From JAUIBE01 sp035267185 (GTDB lineage Bacteria > Pseudomonadota > Gammaproteobacteria > Xanthomonadales > SZUA-36), in assembly GCA_035267185.1 (NCBI GenBank), contig DATFLY010000025.1:1-24971 (forward strand): a stretch of DNA of 24,971 bases, read 5' to 3'. Of the stretch, positions 1 through 7,707 are shown piece by piece. Every line of letters starts with the position of its first letter. Position 1 is the stretch's first letter. The notes below the pieces were generated by a model that searched no databases, was not told the origin of the DNA, and saw only the letters and a list, made by a program, of their open reading frames with translations. The translations under genes were made by a program, and so were the position numbers.

Positions 1-471
1 GATGCACTGGAAGACATCATTCCATTGGTCGAGCCTGAAGAAGAAACCATATCAATCAATGCGGGATTGAACGACGCCTGGTTTGATCCTACAACGCCTG
101 GTCAGGGCTTTTTCATCACGGTGTTTCCAAACAGCACATCGATCTTCCTGGCATGGTTTACCTACGACACGGAGCGACCAGCACCGGAAGTAGCAGCCAA
201 CCTGGGAGAGCCAGGACATCGCTGGCTCACCGCGTTCGGAACATATTCTGAAAATTCCGCCGTTCTTGAAATCGAGTTGACATCAGGAGGGATATTTAAT
301 GAGCCTCAGCCAATGCCAGTTCAGGCAGGTGACGGAGAAATTCTGTTGGAATTTCATGGCTGTAACTCAGGCACGATCACCTTCAACATTGACTCAATTG
401 ACCAGCAAGGCGTGATTCCGATTGAGCGTATTGCGCTGGATAATGTGGCTGCCTGCGAGTCCACGCAGTGA
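1..471 (+). CDS. Secreted protein, C-terminal module (5' end outside window)
   Basis: The frame is open from the first base to a TGA at 469-471, so only the last 156 residues are seen and the true start lies upstream. The visible part has the pattern GLNDAWFDP-TPGQGFFITVFP-LAWFTYDTERP followed by GEPGHRWLTAFG and ends in IERIALDNVAACE. I recognise this as a recurring C-terminal module of extracellular proteins in marine, Xanthomonadales-like gammaproteobacteria. Its function is not known to me. The two Cys residues (in HGCNSG and AACES) may form a disulphide outside the cytoplasm. The main domain of the protein cannot be read from this window. It has the same orientation as the next gene, 100 bp away. 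Confidence 0.8.
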   Translation, partial: DALEDIIPLVEPEEETISINAGLNDAWFDPTTPGQGFFITVFPNSTSIFLAWFTYDTERPAPEVAANLGEPGHRWLTAFGTYSENSAVLEIELTSGGIFNEPQPMPVQAGDGEILLEFHGCNSGTITFNIDSIDQQGVIPIERIALDNVAACESTQ

Positions 472-571
472 TCCTTTTTTCTGAATTGCTAGCAAGAACA
501 AGCGCGGCTTGAGCCAACCATTTTCAAGGTCTGACAAAAGCCGCTAAGGAACCATTGATAAGGAGAGAATA

Positions 572-1066
572 ATGAAATCCATTGAAGTTAGCAGGTTTTA
601 CGCTGCTACCATTGCAATTGTCGCCGGATTCGCCATTAATGATGTTATGGCGGATCCACCCGAGCATTCCAATGAGTTATCGGGCAGAATTTATGCAGTG
701 CACGCCGAGGTTGTTGGTTCCCTGGATCCCGGGTTTCCTGTCGGAACAGAATTTGATAACTGCTATTCCTTCAACGAAGACGGCACCTGGTTTGACCCGC
801 TGTACCCGGACTTTGGCATCGCCGTACCCGGTGTTTGGATCCAGCATGACGACCGTCCGCAGCTTGACTATACGGCGACCGTCGCGAACCAGTCAGAAAC
901 CCCCGGATTGCTACTGATCCAGAACGGCACGGCAACCCCAGGGCCTGCCAATGGTAGTTCGAAACTGGTGGCCTACACCACCGTATTTTTGATTGATGAA
1001 GGAAATCTGCCAGTCGTGGAAGTCAAATCAGTTGGTGAAGCTGTCGATTCCTGTCCGTATTTCTGA
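572..1066 (+). CDS. Small exported protein of unknown function
   Basis: A 164-residue protein with a good Shine-Dalgarno AGGAG at 561-565, six bases before the ATG. Residues 1-27 form a signal peptide (basic start, hydrophobic AATIAIVAGFAI, cleavage likely after VMA), so the product should be exported. The mature part has two Cys residues (in FDNCYSF and DSCPYF) that could pair. It contains the segment YSFNEDGTWFDPLYPDFG, which loosely recalls the aromatic GTWFDP motifs of secreted beta-rich domains such as the one in the preceding gene. I do not recognise a family. It converges with wrbA, with 17 bp between the stop codons. Confidence 0.75.
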   Translation: MKSIEVSRFYAATIAIVAGFAINDVMADPPEHSNELSGRIYAVHAEVVGSLDPGFPVGTEFDNCYSFNEDGTWFDPLYPDFGIAVPGVWIQHDDRPQLDYTATVANQSETPGLLLIQNGTATPGPANGSSKLVAYTTVFLIDEGNLPVVEVKSVGEAVDSCPYF

Positions 1067-1083
1067 CACCTATTGCCAGTCCT

Positions 1084-1698
1084 TTAGTCTGATCCTCTAT
1101 CGAGTTTCAGTGACAGGGATGCGACCCGCTTCCCAAGCGCCTGGCACAGGGCGATTTCATCTTCGTCCAACTGACGGTCACCCTCCCAGCCCGAGTGATG
1201 GCTGGCTCCGTAGGGTGTGCCGCCTCCGGTGGTCGTGGACAGAGACTTTTCGGAATACGGAATACCCACCATCAGCATGCCGTGGTGGAGCAGTGGCAAC
1301 ATCATGCTCAGCAGGGTTGATTCCTGGCCGCCATGGAGACTGGCAGTTGAGGTGAAGACACCGGCCGGTTTGCCCTCCAGGACGCCCGAATACCATTCAG
1401 AAGCGGTGCCATCAATGAAATGCTTTAAGGCGCTGGCCATATTCCCGAATCGGGTGGGGCTGCCCAGTATCAGGCCGTCACACTCACTCAGATCTTCACG
1501 CCGAACATAGGGTGGTCCGGAGTCCGGCACGGCTGCTACAGGATCAAGACCATTGCCTACTTTCGGAACGGTGCGAATTTTGGCTGTAGCGCCTTTAACC
1601 TGCTCAACGCCGCGTGCCACCTGTCGGGCCATTTCCGCTGTATGCCCATGGGTGCTGTAGTACAGAACCAGGATTTGTCTGGTTTTATCTGAGCTCAT
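1084..1698 (-). CDS. wrbA: NAD(P)H:quinone oxidoreductase, WrbA type
   Basis: A 204-residue flavodoxin-fold protein; E. coli WrbA has 198. It is expected to bind FMN and reduce quinones by two electrons in the cytoplasm, limiting redox cycling. Near the N-terminus, residues about 10-20 (LVLYYSTHGHTAEMA) form the phosphate-binding loop. GSPTRFGNM, in the middle, and the STASLHGGQESTLLSM stretch are characteristic of the WrbA family. The gene lies 28 bp downstream of arsC on the same strand and is probably co-transcribed with it, a neighbourhood I have seen in other gammaproteobacteria. The Shine-Dalgarno is weak. No terminator is obvious in the short convergent gap beyond the stop. Confidence 0.93.
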   Translation of the reverse strand: MSSDKTRQILVLYYSTHGHTAEMARQVARGVEQVKGATAKIRTVPKVGNGLDPVAAVPDSGPPYVRREDLSECDGLILGSPTRFGNMASALKHFIDGTASEWYSGVLEGKPAGVFTSTASLHGGQESTLLSMMLPLLHHGMLMVGIPYSEKSLSTTTGGGTPYGASHHSGWEGDRQLDEDEIALCQALGKRVASLSLKLDRGSD

Positions 1699-1726
1699 TC
1701 GGTGTCACCGTCTGCTGGTGGGTGAT

Positions 1727-2074
1727 TCACAGAATCCCGAGCACAGATTCTGGTGGCCTGCCAATGGCAGCTTTGCCATTTGACAGCACGATCGGTCGTT
1801 CAATCAGAATGGGTGTATTCACCATCGCCGATATCAGTTCCTCACGGCTCAGCTCCGGACGATCAAGATTCTGTTCCTTGTACTCGGATTGGCCCTTGCG
1901 CATCAGCTCGCGCGGCTCTCGTCCCAGCAGTGTAAGAATCTGCGAGAGCTCATCAGCATCGGGTGGGGTCTCAAGGTACAGCATGATTCGGGGTTCTATG
2001 CCCTGCTCTTTGAGTAATTCGAGCGTGGCTCGTGATTTTGAGCATCGTGGATTATGAAAAATGGTAACCGACAT
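1727..2074 (-). CDS. arsC: Arsenate reductase family protein (ArsC, glutaredoxin-linked type)
   Basis: A 115-residue thioredoxin-fold protein beginning MSVTIFHNPRCSKSR. Cys11 in the RCSKSR loop is the expected nucleophile of the ArsC family, which reduces arsenate to arsenite using glutathione and glutaredoxin. The C-terminal GKAAIGRPPESVL segment is also typical. A bias toward arsenate specifically cannot be shown: there is no arsenite pump or ArsR regulator beside it, so a general redox role, as in the Spx/ArsC-like relatives, is possible. It is the first gene of the probable arsC-wrbA pair, with AGG placed upstream of the ATG. Confidence 0.85.
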   Translation of the reverse strand: MSVTIFHNPRCSKSRATLELLKEQGIEPRIMLYLETPPDADELSQILTLLGREPRELMRKGQSEYKEQNLDRPELSREELISAMVNTPILIERPIVLSNGKAAIGRPPESVLGIL

Positions 2075-2175
2075 CTAATACACTGCCTGTGTTGCCCCAA
2101 AGAGGGATGAAGGGCATTCTATGGCTTTGCCGCCCCCTGGGTAAACCCATTCAATAACAGAGGCGAGTTCTTCAC

Positions 2176-3447
2176 ATGAAGAGTCAATCATTCAGCCTGG
2201 CAACATTTGATGCGGAACGCCTGCTTGTCAGGTTCCGGCACCTGATGCGCCATGTCTGGAAACATTTCAAAGAGGATCGCTTGTTTGAAGAGGCGGCGTC
2301 ACTGAGCTATACCAGTTTGTTGGCGATGGTGCCGCTGCTGGCAGTTATTTTCGCGATCATTTCGGTTTTTCCTGTCTTCAGTGAGTGGGCAACACAGTTC
2401 CAGAGTTTTGTGTTTTCGAATTTTGTGCCAGCGGCTGGTGAAGTCATTCAGGGCTACATGGAAACGTTTCTCGAAAGCATTGGAAGCCTGACTTTGCCCG
2501 GCACTGTGATGCTTTTTGTGACTGCGCTTTTGCTGATGTTCCGCATTGAAGTTGCATTCAACAAAATCTGGCGTGTCACTGAGGCCCGCACGTTTACCAA
2601 CCGTGTCGTGATGTACTGGGCAGTGCTGACGCTCTGTCCCATCATGATCGGTGCTTCAGCAGCTTTGGGCGCACAAAACCTCTTTGCTGCGTTGAATCTC
2701 GACAATGGGGTGCCGGCAGGGTTGAAGGGATTTGGTATTTTCCTGCTGATGTGGACAGCGTTCACGCTGATTTTTGTTCTTGTCCCAAATCGGAAGGTGC
2801 GTTTTCGCGATGCCATCGCGGGCGCATTTCTGACAACGGTGATGTTTGAGGTTGCCAAGGCTGCTTTTGTTGCTTACGTAACCAATGCCAACTATGCGGT
2901 GATTTATGGTGCACTGGCGACCATACCCATTTTCCTGTTCTGGCTGTATATCGTCTGGACCGTTGTTTTGTTTGGAGCTTCACTCGCCGCTTCTCTTACC
3001 ACATTCAAATACCAGCCCAGGACTGACGCAGAGTGGCCCGAAGGTCTTGAGCTCCAATTGGCTTACCGTCTGGTGGGGCATTTGTGGGAGGCTCAGCGTC
3101 GTGGAAAAGTCATGGCAACTGCGCAGTTGCTGGAATTCGAACAGGATGCTTCTGAAAAGCAGGTCAGGGAGCTGCTTTCGAGATTGCGGGATAAAAATAT
3201 AGTGGCATACGATCCCGACGAGGGATGGTCGCTGATTCGGGACCTCGAGGAACTCACACTTGGAGACCTGCAAAAATCAGGGCATTTTTACCTGCCACTC
3301 ATTGACATTGAAAACAGTCCCCGGGGTGGAAGATTTGATGCTGCATTCCTCAGGGCACTTTCTGATATTCGGGATAATGGCAAAGGTGTGCTGCAAACCC
3401 CGTTGCGGCAGCTCTACCGGGCCAGCGCCTCCCGTACAGGGGCATAA
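2176..3447 (+). CDS. yihY: YihY family inner-membrane protein with extended C-terminus
   Basis: A 423-residue polytopic membrane protein. The conserved YihY (UPF0761) start is seen as EEAASLSYTSLLAMVPLLAV at about residues 38-57. Membrane segments follow at roughly 50-70, 105-125, 150-170, 185-200, 215-235 and 245-275. The family was once mistaken for RNase BN; its transport or lipid-related role is unsettled. E. coli YihY is about 290 residues. Here about 130 more form a soluble cytoplasmic tail (from RTDAEWPEGLEL) that looks like a winged-helix unit (QLLEFEQDASEKQVRELLSRLRDKNIVAYD). Similar long forms exist in related gammaproteobacteria. Its 3' end overlaps the rnhB 3' end by 34 bp. The Shine-Dalgarno (GAGG) is rather far from the ATG. 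Confidence 0.88.
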   Translation: MKSQSFSLATFDAERLLVRFRHLMRHVWKHFKEDRLFEEAASLSYTSLLAMVPLLAVIFAIISVFPVFSEWATQFQSFVFSNFVPAAGEVIQGYMETFLESIGSLTLPGTVMLFVTALLLMFRIEVAFNKIWRVTEARTFTNRVVMYWAVLTLCPIMIGASAALGAQNLFAALNLDNGVPAGLKGFGIFLLMWTAFTLIFVLVPNRKVRFRDAIAGAFLTTVMFEVAKAAFVAYVTNANYAVIYGALATIPIFLFWLYIVWTVVLFGASLAASLTTFKYQPRTDAEWPEGLELQLAYRLVGHLWEAQRRGKVMATAQLLEFEQDASEKQVRELLSRLRDKNIVAYDPDEGWSLIRDLEELTLGDLQKSGHFYLPLIDIENSPRGGRFDAAFLRALSDIRDNGKGVLQTPLRQLYRASASRTGA

Positions 3448-3992
3448 GATCGCCGGTGATGCGGGCAGACACCAAACTCCTTTAACATCTGAAGGTGATG
3501 CCTGGTCGGGTAGCCCTTGTGTCGGTCAAAGCCGTAATGAGGAAATTCCTGGTGCAGGCCTTTCATTATTTCATCCCGATGAACCTTGGCAAGTATGCTG
3601 GCGGCAGATATGGCAGGTTCTGATTCATCGCCCCTGACAATGGTATGGCATTCGCAACTCAGGTCCGGTGCACGATTTCCATCAATCAGGGCCAATTCCG
3701 GAACTGGATCCAGTTTCTCGACCACAAGGCGCATCCCGAGCATCGTCGCCTGCAGAATATTGATTTCATCGATGGTTGCCACCTCGATGGCTTCAACTCG
3801 CCATGCCAATGCCTGATACCTGATTGCGGTGGCCAGTTTGTTACGTCTTGTTTCGCTCAGCTTTTTTGAGTCTGCCAGCCCATGGATTGGGCGTTCAGGG
3901 TCGAGAATCACTGCGGCCACCACAACCGGGCCGGCCAGGGGTCCGCGCCCGGCTTCGTCCACACCTGCACATAAAACCGAATGGCTCTTCAC
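3414..3992 (-). CDS. rnhB: Ribonuclease HII
   Basis: A 192-residue enzyme that nicks RNA-DNA hybrids and starts removal of single ribonucleotides from DNA. The signature VDEAGRGPLAGPVVVAA gives Asp12 and Glu13 of the metal site. Asp104 in LIDGN and probably Asp122 complete it. The SAASILAKVHRDEIM block and the PHYGFDRHKGYPT motif confirm RNase HII. The start is GTG at 3990-3992 and overlaps the lpxB TGA (GTGA), with GGAG just upstream, so translation is probably coupled to lpxB. It is the last gene of the long minus-strand cluster; in E. coli dnaE would follow, but here convergent yihY does. Confidence 0.95.
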   Translation of the reverse strand: MKSHSVLCAGVDEAGRGPLAGPVVVAAVILDPERPIHGLADSKKLSETRRNKLATAIRYQALAWRVEAIEVATIDEINILQATMLGMRLVVEKLDPVPELALIDGNRAPDLSCECHTIVRGDESEPAISAASILAKVHRDEIMKGLHQEFPHYGFDRHKGYPTRHHLQMLKEFGVCPHHRRSYAPVREALAR

Positions 3993-5137
3993 TGCTCCGG
4001 ACCCAGGATTTTGCTGATTTCCTCGGCTGCACGTTCACTGGCATTGCACTGAAGTGTCCGGTGAATTTTCTGGAACTCCTCTTTCACATTGTCTCGTCTT
4101 TGTTGATCATCTATCCAGGCAGAAGCTTCTGTGGCAATGCGCCGGGCAGTCGCGTTTTCCTGGATCAATTCAGGGACCAGGATTCTGGCAGCGAGAATGT
4201 TGGGCAACGAGATCTGTTTGGCTTTAACCAATCCCGTGGCGCGAGCCAGTTTGTAAGTCGAAGCGGCCAGCCGATAGGTCACCACCATGGGGCGATTGAT
4301 CAGAAGGGTCTCGAGTGTGACGGTCCCTGAAGCGCAGATCACCACGTCCGCAGCCGCGATGACATCCCTGACCCGACCTTCAATGGCCAACAGCTCAAGA
4401 TCCTTGCGAGCGCCGAGTTGGGTATTGAAATACTCTGCCGCCCTGGGGTTTGCCAGGGCAGCCACGAATACGGTGTCGGGATGTTCAGATTTGAGCAGAC
4501 GCGCTGCTTCCAGCATTGGCCCGGTGAGGCGTTCGACTTCACCCATTCGGCTTCCGGGCAGCAGTGCGTAGACTGGTCCCTGTTCACGAAGCCCCAGCGA
4601 ACGACGGGCCTCGACCGGGCTGCTCACAGATTCAATCTGGTCAGCCATCGGATGTCCGACAAAAGCCGCCTGAATGCCGTGTTGCGACAGAAACTCCGGC
4701 TCGAACGGAAACAGGCAAAGTACGAGATCAACCGAGCGCTTGATCTTTTTAGTTCGCCAGGCCCGCCAGGCCCAGACAGTTGGACTGACATAATGAACCG
4801 TCCTGATACCTGCTTTTTTGAGTTGTTTTTCCAGACCCAGGTTGAAGTCCGGTGCATCGATACCGATGAACACATCCGGCTTCATTTCCAGCAGTCGCTG
4901 GCGAACGGTCTTGCGAATATGCCAGATTTTTCTGAAGTGCCTTAGCACTTCGAACAAGCCGAACACTGCCAGTTCAGAGCAGTCCCACCAGCATTCAAGG
5001 CCCGCTTTTCGCATGCGCTCTCCACCCATGCCCACAAAATGGCAGTCAGGAAAACGACTTTTAAGGCTTTTGATCAGGGCGGCGCCGAGTTGGTCACCCG
5101 AATCCTCTCCAGCCACCAGGGCAATGGTGAGGCTCAT
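3989..5137 (-). CDS. lpxB: Lipid-A-disaccharide synthase
   Basis: The enzyme joins UDP-2,3-diacylglucosamine and lipid X to give the tetraacyl disaccharide of lipid A at the inner membrane face. With the chosen ATG it has 382 residues, the family's usual size. Motifs are VAGEDSGDQLGAALI at the N-terminus, GIDAPDFNLGLE, HYVSPTVWAWR and LPGSRMGEV. The frame can be opened up to 5173 (ATG) or 5149 (ATG), but only the ATG at 5137 lies directly before the conserved MSLTIALVAGE start, with a modest AGG five bases upstream. The region ahead is unusual: an arm of an 18-bp inverted repeat ends three bases before this ATG. It overlaps rnhB by four bases. Confidence 0.94.
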   Translation of the reverse strand: MSLTIALVAGEDSGDQLGAALIKSLKSRFPDCHFVGMGGERMRKAGLECWWDCSELAVFGLFEVLRHFRKIWHIRKTVRQRLLEMKPDVFIGIDAPDFNLGLEKQLKKAGIRTVHYVSPTVWAWRAWRTKKIKRSVDLVLCLFPFEPEFLSQHGIQAAFVGHPMADQIESVSSPVEARRSLGLREQGPVYALLPGSRMGEVERLTGPMLEAARLLKSEHPDTVFVAALANPRAAEYFNTQLGARKDLELLAIEGRVRDVIAAADVVICASGTVTLETLLINRPMVVTYRLAASTYKLARATGLVKAKQISLPNILAARILVPELIQENATARRIATEASAWIDDQQRRDNVKEEFQKIHRTLQCNASERAAEEISKILGPEQ

Positions 5138-5140
5138 ATC

Positions 5141-5386
5141 AGCCTGCATATTGCACCATGGCGTACACGGCATTGGAATTTATAATGAAAAATCGGTTGT
5201 TTGAATCTATTTGTGAAGAATTTTGCATGTTAAATGCTTGTCCTGTTCGAAATCAGACTCGATCTGACTTTGCATCCTGAATGATCCCCCTTGAGCAATA
5301 GCTATGGCTATTACTCTGCGGACTATCGTCCAGGCTGTTTTGCCAGCTTCACCCTGATCCCGAATCCCTGGTGCAATATGCAGGCT
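5141..5386. repeat. 246-bp insert bounded by perfect 18-bp inverted repeats between lpxA and lpxB
   Basis: The minus strand reads TGGTGCAATATGCAGGCT at 5158-5141 and the plus strand reads the identical 18 bases at 5369-5386, so the gap is bordered by a perfect inverted repeat. The outer ends touch the lpxA stop codon (5385-5387) and lie three bases from the lpxB ATG. Inside is a smaller hairpin (5293-5316) and AT-rich sequence, with no convincing ORF. I see no target-site duplication. It could be a remnant of a small non-coding mobile element or a long-range RNA stem over the lpxB ribosome site. The inverted repeat is certain; its meaning is not. Confidence 0.7.
5293..5316 (-). other. Stem-loop in the lpxA-lpxB spacer
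   Basis: Arms of ten bases (5293-5302 and 5307-5316) surround a four-base loop. On the minus-strand transcript all ten positions pair, one as a G-U wobble; on the plus strand the same position is a C-A mismatch, so the structure suits the lpx mRNA. No run of T follows, so it is not an intrinsic terminator. Confidence 0.5.
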
Positions 5387-6161
5387 AGCGGATCATGCTT
5401 TTCTCTGTGGTGTCGAGAAACTCGACCAATGGTCTGACTTCGCTTGAATTTTCAGCCATTTCCACGAGTTTCTGGCGGGCTTCATCCAGTTGCAAACCCT
5501 GGCGATACAACACCTTGTATGCCCGCCGCACTTCCTGGATTTGTTCCGGGGTGAATCCGCGCCTGCGGAGCCCCTCGGTGTTGACACCCTTGGCTCTTGC
5601 CTTCTCCCCTGAAACAGTCACGTATGGCGGGATACTTTGATTCACATGACTGGCGAATGAAGTGAAGCTGTGCTCGCCAACCGTGCAGAACTGGTGGATG
5701 AGTGAATAACCTGAAAGTATGGCCCAGTCGCCTACAGTCACATGGCCGGCCAGCGATGTGTTGTTGGCCATTATGATGTTATCGCCCAGAACGCAGTCGT
5801 GGGCAATATGAACACAGGCCATGATCCAGTTGTTGTTGCCGATGATGGTTTTGCCGCCACCCTGGATGGTGCCACGACTGAAAGTGCAAAGCTCCCGGAT
5901 GTAAGTGTCTTCCCCGATAATCAGCTCCGTGTCCTCGCCGTCGTATTTCTTGTCCTGTGGTTCCTCTCCAATGGAGGCAAACTGGAAAATTTTAGTGCGA
6001 GCCCCGATCGTGGTACGGCCTGTCAGCACAACATGGGGGCCGATCCAGACATCCGGGCCAAGGGTGACTTTTGGGCCGACCAGGGTATAGGCACCTACCT
6101 GGGCACTCTCATGAACTTTCGCGCCTTCTTCAACAATGGCTGTTGGGTGAATGTTACTCAT
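5385..6161 (-). CDS. lpxA: Acyl-ACP--UDP-N-acetylglucosamine O-acyltransferase
   Basis: First step of lipid A synthesis: transfer of a 3-hydroxyacyl chain from ACP to the 3-OH of UDP-GlcNAc in the cytosol. The 258 residues compare with 262 in E. coli. The N-terminal two thirds are hexapeptide repeats of a left-handed beta helix (IHPTAIVEEGAKV, WIGPHVVLTGRTTIG). His121 in VHIAHDC matches the catalytic His125 of E. coli. The helical C-terminus (GVNTEGLRRRGF) is typical. It starts three bases after the fabZ stop, with its Shine-Dalgarno (GGAAGGAAAG) inside the fabZ end. It ends in TAG, whose last bases belong to the 18-bp inverted repeat. Confidence 0.96.
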   Translation of the reverse strand: MSNIHPTAIVEEGAKVHESAQVGAYTLVGPKVTLGPDVWIGPHVVLTGRTTIGARTKIFQFASIGEEPQDKKYDGEDTELIIGEDTYIRELCTFSRGTIQGGGKTIIGNNNWIMACVHIAHDCVLGDNIIMANNTSLAGHVTVGDWAILSGYSLIHQFCTVGEHSFTSFASHVNQSIPPYVTVSGEKARAKGVNTEGLRRRGFTPEQIQEVRRAYKVLYRQGLQLDEARQKLVEMAENSSEVRPLVEFLDTTEKSMIR

Positions 6162-6164
6162 TGT

Positions 6165-6647
6165 TTAATCTTTCCTTCCGGCACAAAGGAGCTGGCAGCT
6201 TGAAACTCGCTTGTCGTCCACGAATGCTTCGCAGGAATACTGTCCCATGCCTCGCATGATGCGCTTTTGGGTGACCTTCAGAATCAACTGATCGCCTGGT
6301 TTCACTATCTGGTTGAATCGTGCATTGTCGACTTTCACGAGGTAATAAAGCTCGCCCTTTTTACCAGCAGTTTCCGCGGCCAGGTGGGCCAGCATTCCGG
6401 CAGCCTGGGCCATGGCCTCTATGATCAGGACACCCGGCATGACGGGATTACCCGGGAAATGTCCGTTGAAGAATGGCTCGTTGATCGTAACGTTTTTTAG
6501 CCCCACAATCTTTTTTTCTTCGCCCAGTTCCACGGACAAGACCCGGTCAATCAGCAGGAATGGATAGCGATGGGGAAGATACTCCAGTATCCGGGCGGCT
6601 TCGACAGGACCCAGGGTTATGGTTTCGTTCTCATTGGTTTCAGTCAT
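6165..6647 (-). CDS. fabZ: (3R)-hydroxyacyl-ACP dehydratase FabZ
   Basis: A 160-residue hotdog-fold dehydratase of fatty acid synthesis that forms trans-2-enoyl-ACP. It competes with LpxA and LpxD for 3-hydroxyacyl-ACP, which explains its place between their genes. His63 in NGHFPGNP and Glu77 in LIIEAMAQ are the catalytic pair (His54/Glu68 in E. coli numbering, as I recall). The N-terminus is about nine residues longer than in E. coli. The ATG overlaps the lpxD stop by eight bases, which suggests coupled translation. Confidence 0.96.
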   Translation of the reverse strand: MTETNENETITLGPVEAARILEYLPHRYPFLLIDRVLSVELGEEKKIVGLKNVTINEPFFNGHFPGNPVMPGVLIIEAMAQAAGMLAHLAAETAGKKGELYYLVKVDNARFNQIVKPGDQLILKVTQKRIMRGMGQYSCEAFVDDKRVSSCQLLCAGRKD

Positions 6648-7695
6648 CTTTTTTGCCTTGTGCCTGTTGCTGGGGCGAATTTGATTTTTCCAGTTGTTTG
6701 GTGCGGCTATAGAGCGAATTGAGTTTCAGAAGTTGTACGAGGGTTCGTTGCCACTGACGAATCGGTTGCGCCGGGATAGAGCCACTCCAGGTTTGCCCGG
6801 CCTGATCGATATCTTTCAGCACATTCGAGCCTGCTGCAATGGTGGATTTATCGGCAATGGTGAGGTGACCACTGATGCCAACTTTTCCGGCAATCAGGCA
6901 ATAGCGCCCAATTCGTGTGCTACCCGCGATGCCGGTCGACCCGGCCACGGCGGTGTGAGCTCCGATATGCACATTGTGTCCGATCTGGACCTGGTTATCG
7001 ATACGAACGTCGGCTTCCAGAATTGTGTCATCAATTGCACCACGGTCGACGCAACTGTTGGCGCCAATTTCGCAATCGTCCCCGATTGTGACACCTCCGA
7101 TCTGGGGGACTTTTTCCCACCCTCCGGACTCCTTATCGCTTGCAAATGCGATTCCGAATCCATCTGAGCCGATCACCGCTCCGGCATGGATGATGACCCG
7201 ATTACCCAGGTGGACACCGTCATTGAGCGTCACATTGGGGTAAAGGTGACAGCCATCACCCATGGTGCAGTTGGGTCCGATGACTGTTCCCGCTGAAATA
7301 GTGCAGCCATTTTTGATCACACAATTCTCGCCAATCACCACGTTGGGTCCGATGCTCGCATCGGTGCCAATACTGGAGGTTGAATTGATGATGGCATTCT
7401 CATGGATGCCCGGCGGTGATTTTGGTCTTGGGTCAAACAACGAGGCTATGCGCGCGTAGGCAAGATACGGGTCCGCCGCTATCAGGGCATTGCCCTGGCA
7501 ACGATCTGCATTTTCTGCCTGGATCAGCACGGCACCGGCGGTTGTTGTCGCAAGTTGTGGTGTATAGGAGGGATTGGCAAGGAAGCTTATCTGGTTGGGC
7601 GTTGCGTCCTTCAGCGTTCCGACCCCGTCGATGATGTGATCTGGTTCGCCGCGTAGTTCAAGACCGAATTGATCGGCCAGTTGCTGGAGCCTCAT
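6640..7695 (-). CDS. lpxD: UDP-3-O-(3-hydroxyacyl)glucosamine N-acyltransferase
   Basis: Third step of lipid A synthesis: N-acylation of UDP-3-O-acylglucosamine from 3-hydroxyacyl-ACP. It has 351 residues (E. coli 341). An N-terminal uridine-binding domain occupies residues 1-100, then a long left-handed beta helix of hexapeptide repeats (100-290), then an amphipathic C-terminal helix that binds ACP (SNVLKDIDQAGQTWSGSIPA onward). His240 in QIGHNVHIG corresponds to the catalytic His239 of E. coli. The last residues (SPQQQAQGKKDD) are polar and probably disordered. The start lies 12 bases after the skp stop, and an AGGG serves as weak ribosome site. Confidence 0.96.
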   Translation of the reverse strand: MRLQQLADQFGLELRGEPDHIIDGVGTLKDATPNQISFLANPSYTPQLATTTAGAVLIQAENADRCQGNALIAADPYLAYARIASLFDPRPKSPPGIHENAIINSTSSIGTDASIGPNVVIGENCVIKNGCTISAGTVIGPNCTMGDGCHLYPNVTLNDGVHLGNRVIIHAGAVIGSDGFGIAFASDKESGGWEKVPQIGGVTIGDDCEIGANSCVDRGAIDDTILEADVRIDNQVQIGHNVHIGAHTAVAGSTGIAGSTRIGRYCLIAGKVGISGHLTIADKSTIAAGSNVLKDIDQAGQTWSGSIPAQPIRQWQRTLVQLLKLNSLYSRTKQLEKSNSPQQQAQGKKDD

Positions 7696-7707
7696 GTTCT
7701 GTTGGCC

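Noticed and set aside
504..544. Terminator after the first gene
   Set aside because: GCGGCTT/AAGCCGC arms exist but the loop is long (27 bases) and no T run follows.
5138..5386. Target-site duplication around the lpxA-lpxB insert
   Set aside because: The bases just outside the two arms (ATATC and AGCGG) are not direct repeats, so insertion by a transposase is not shown.
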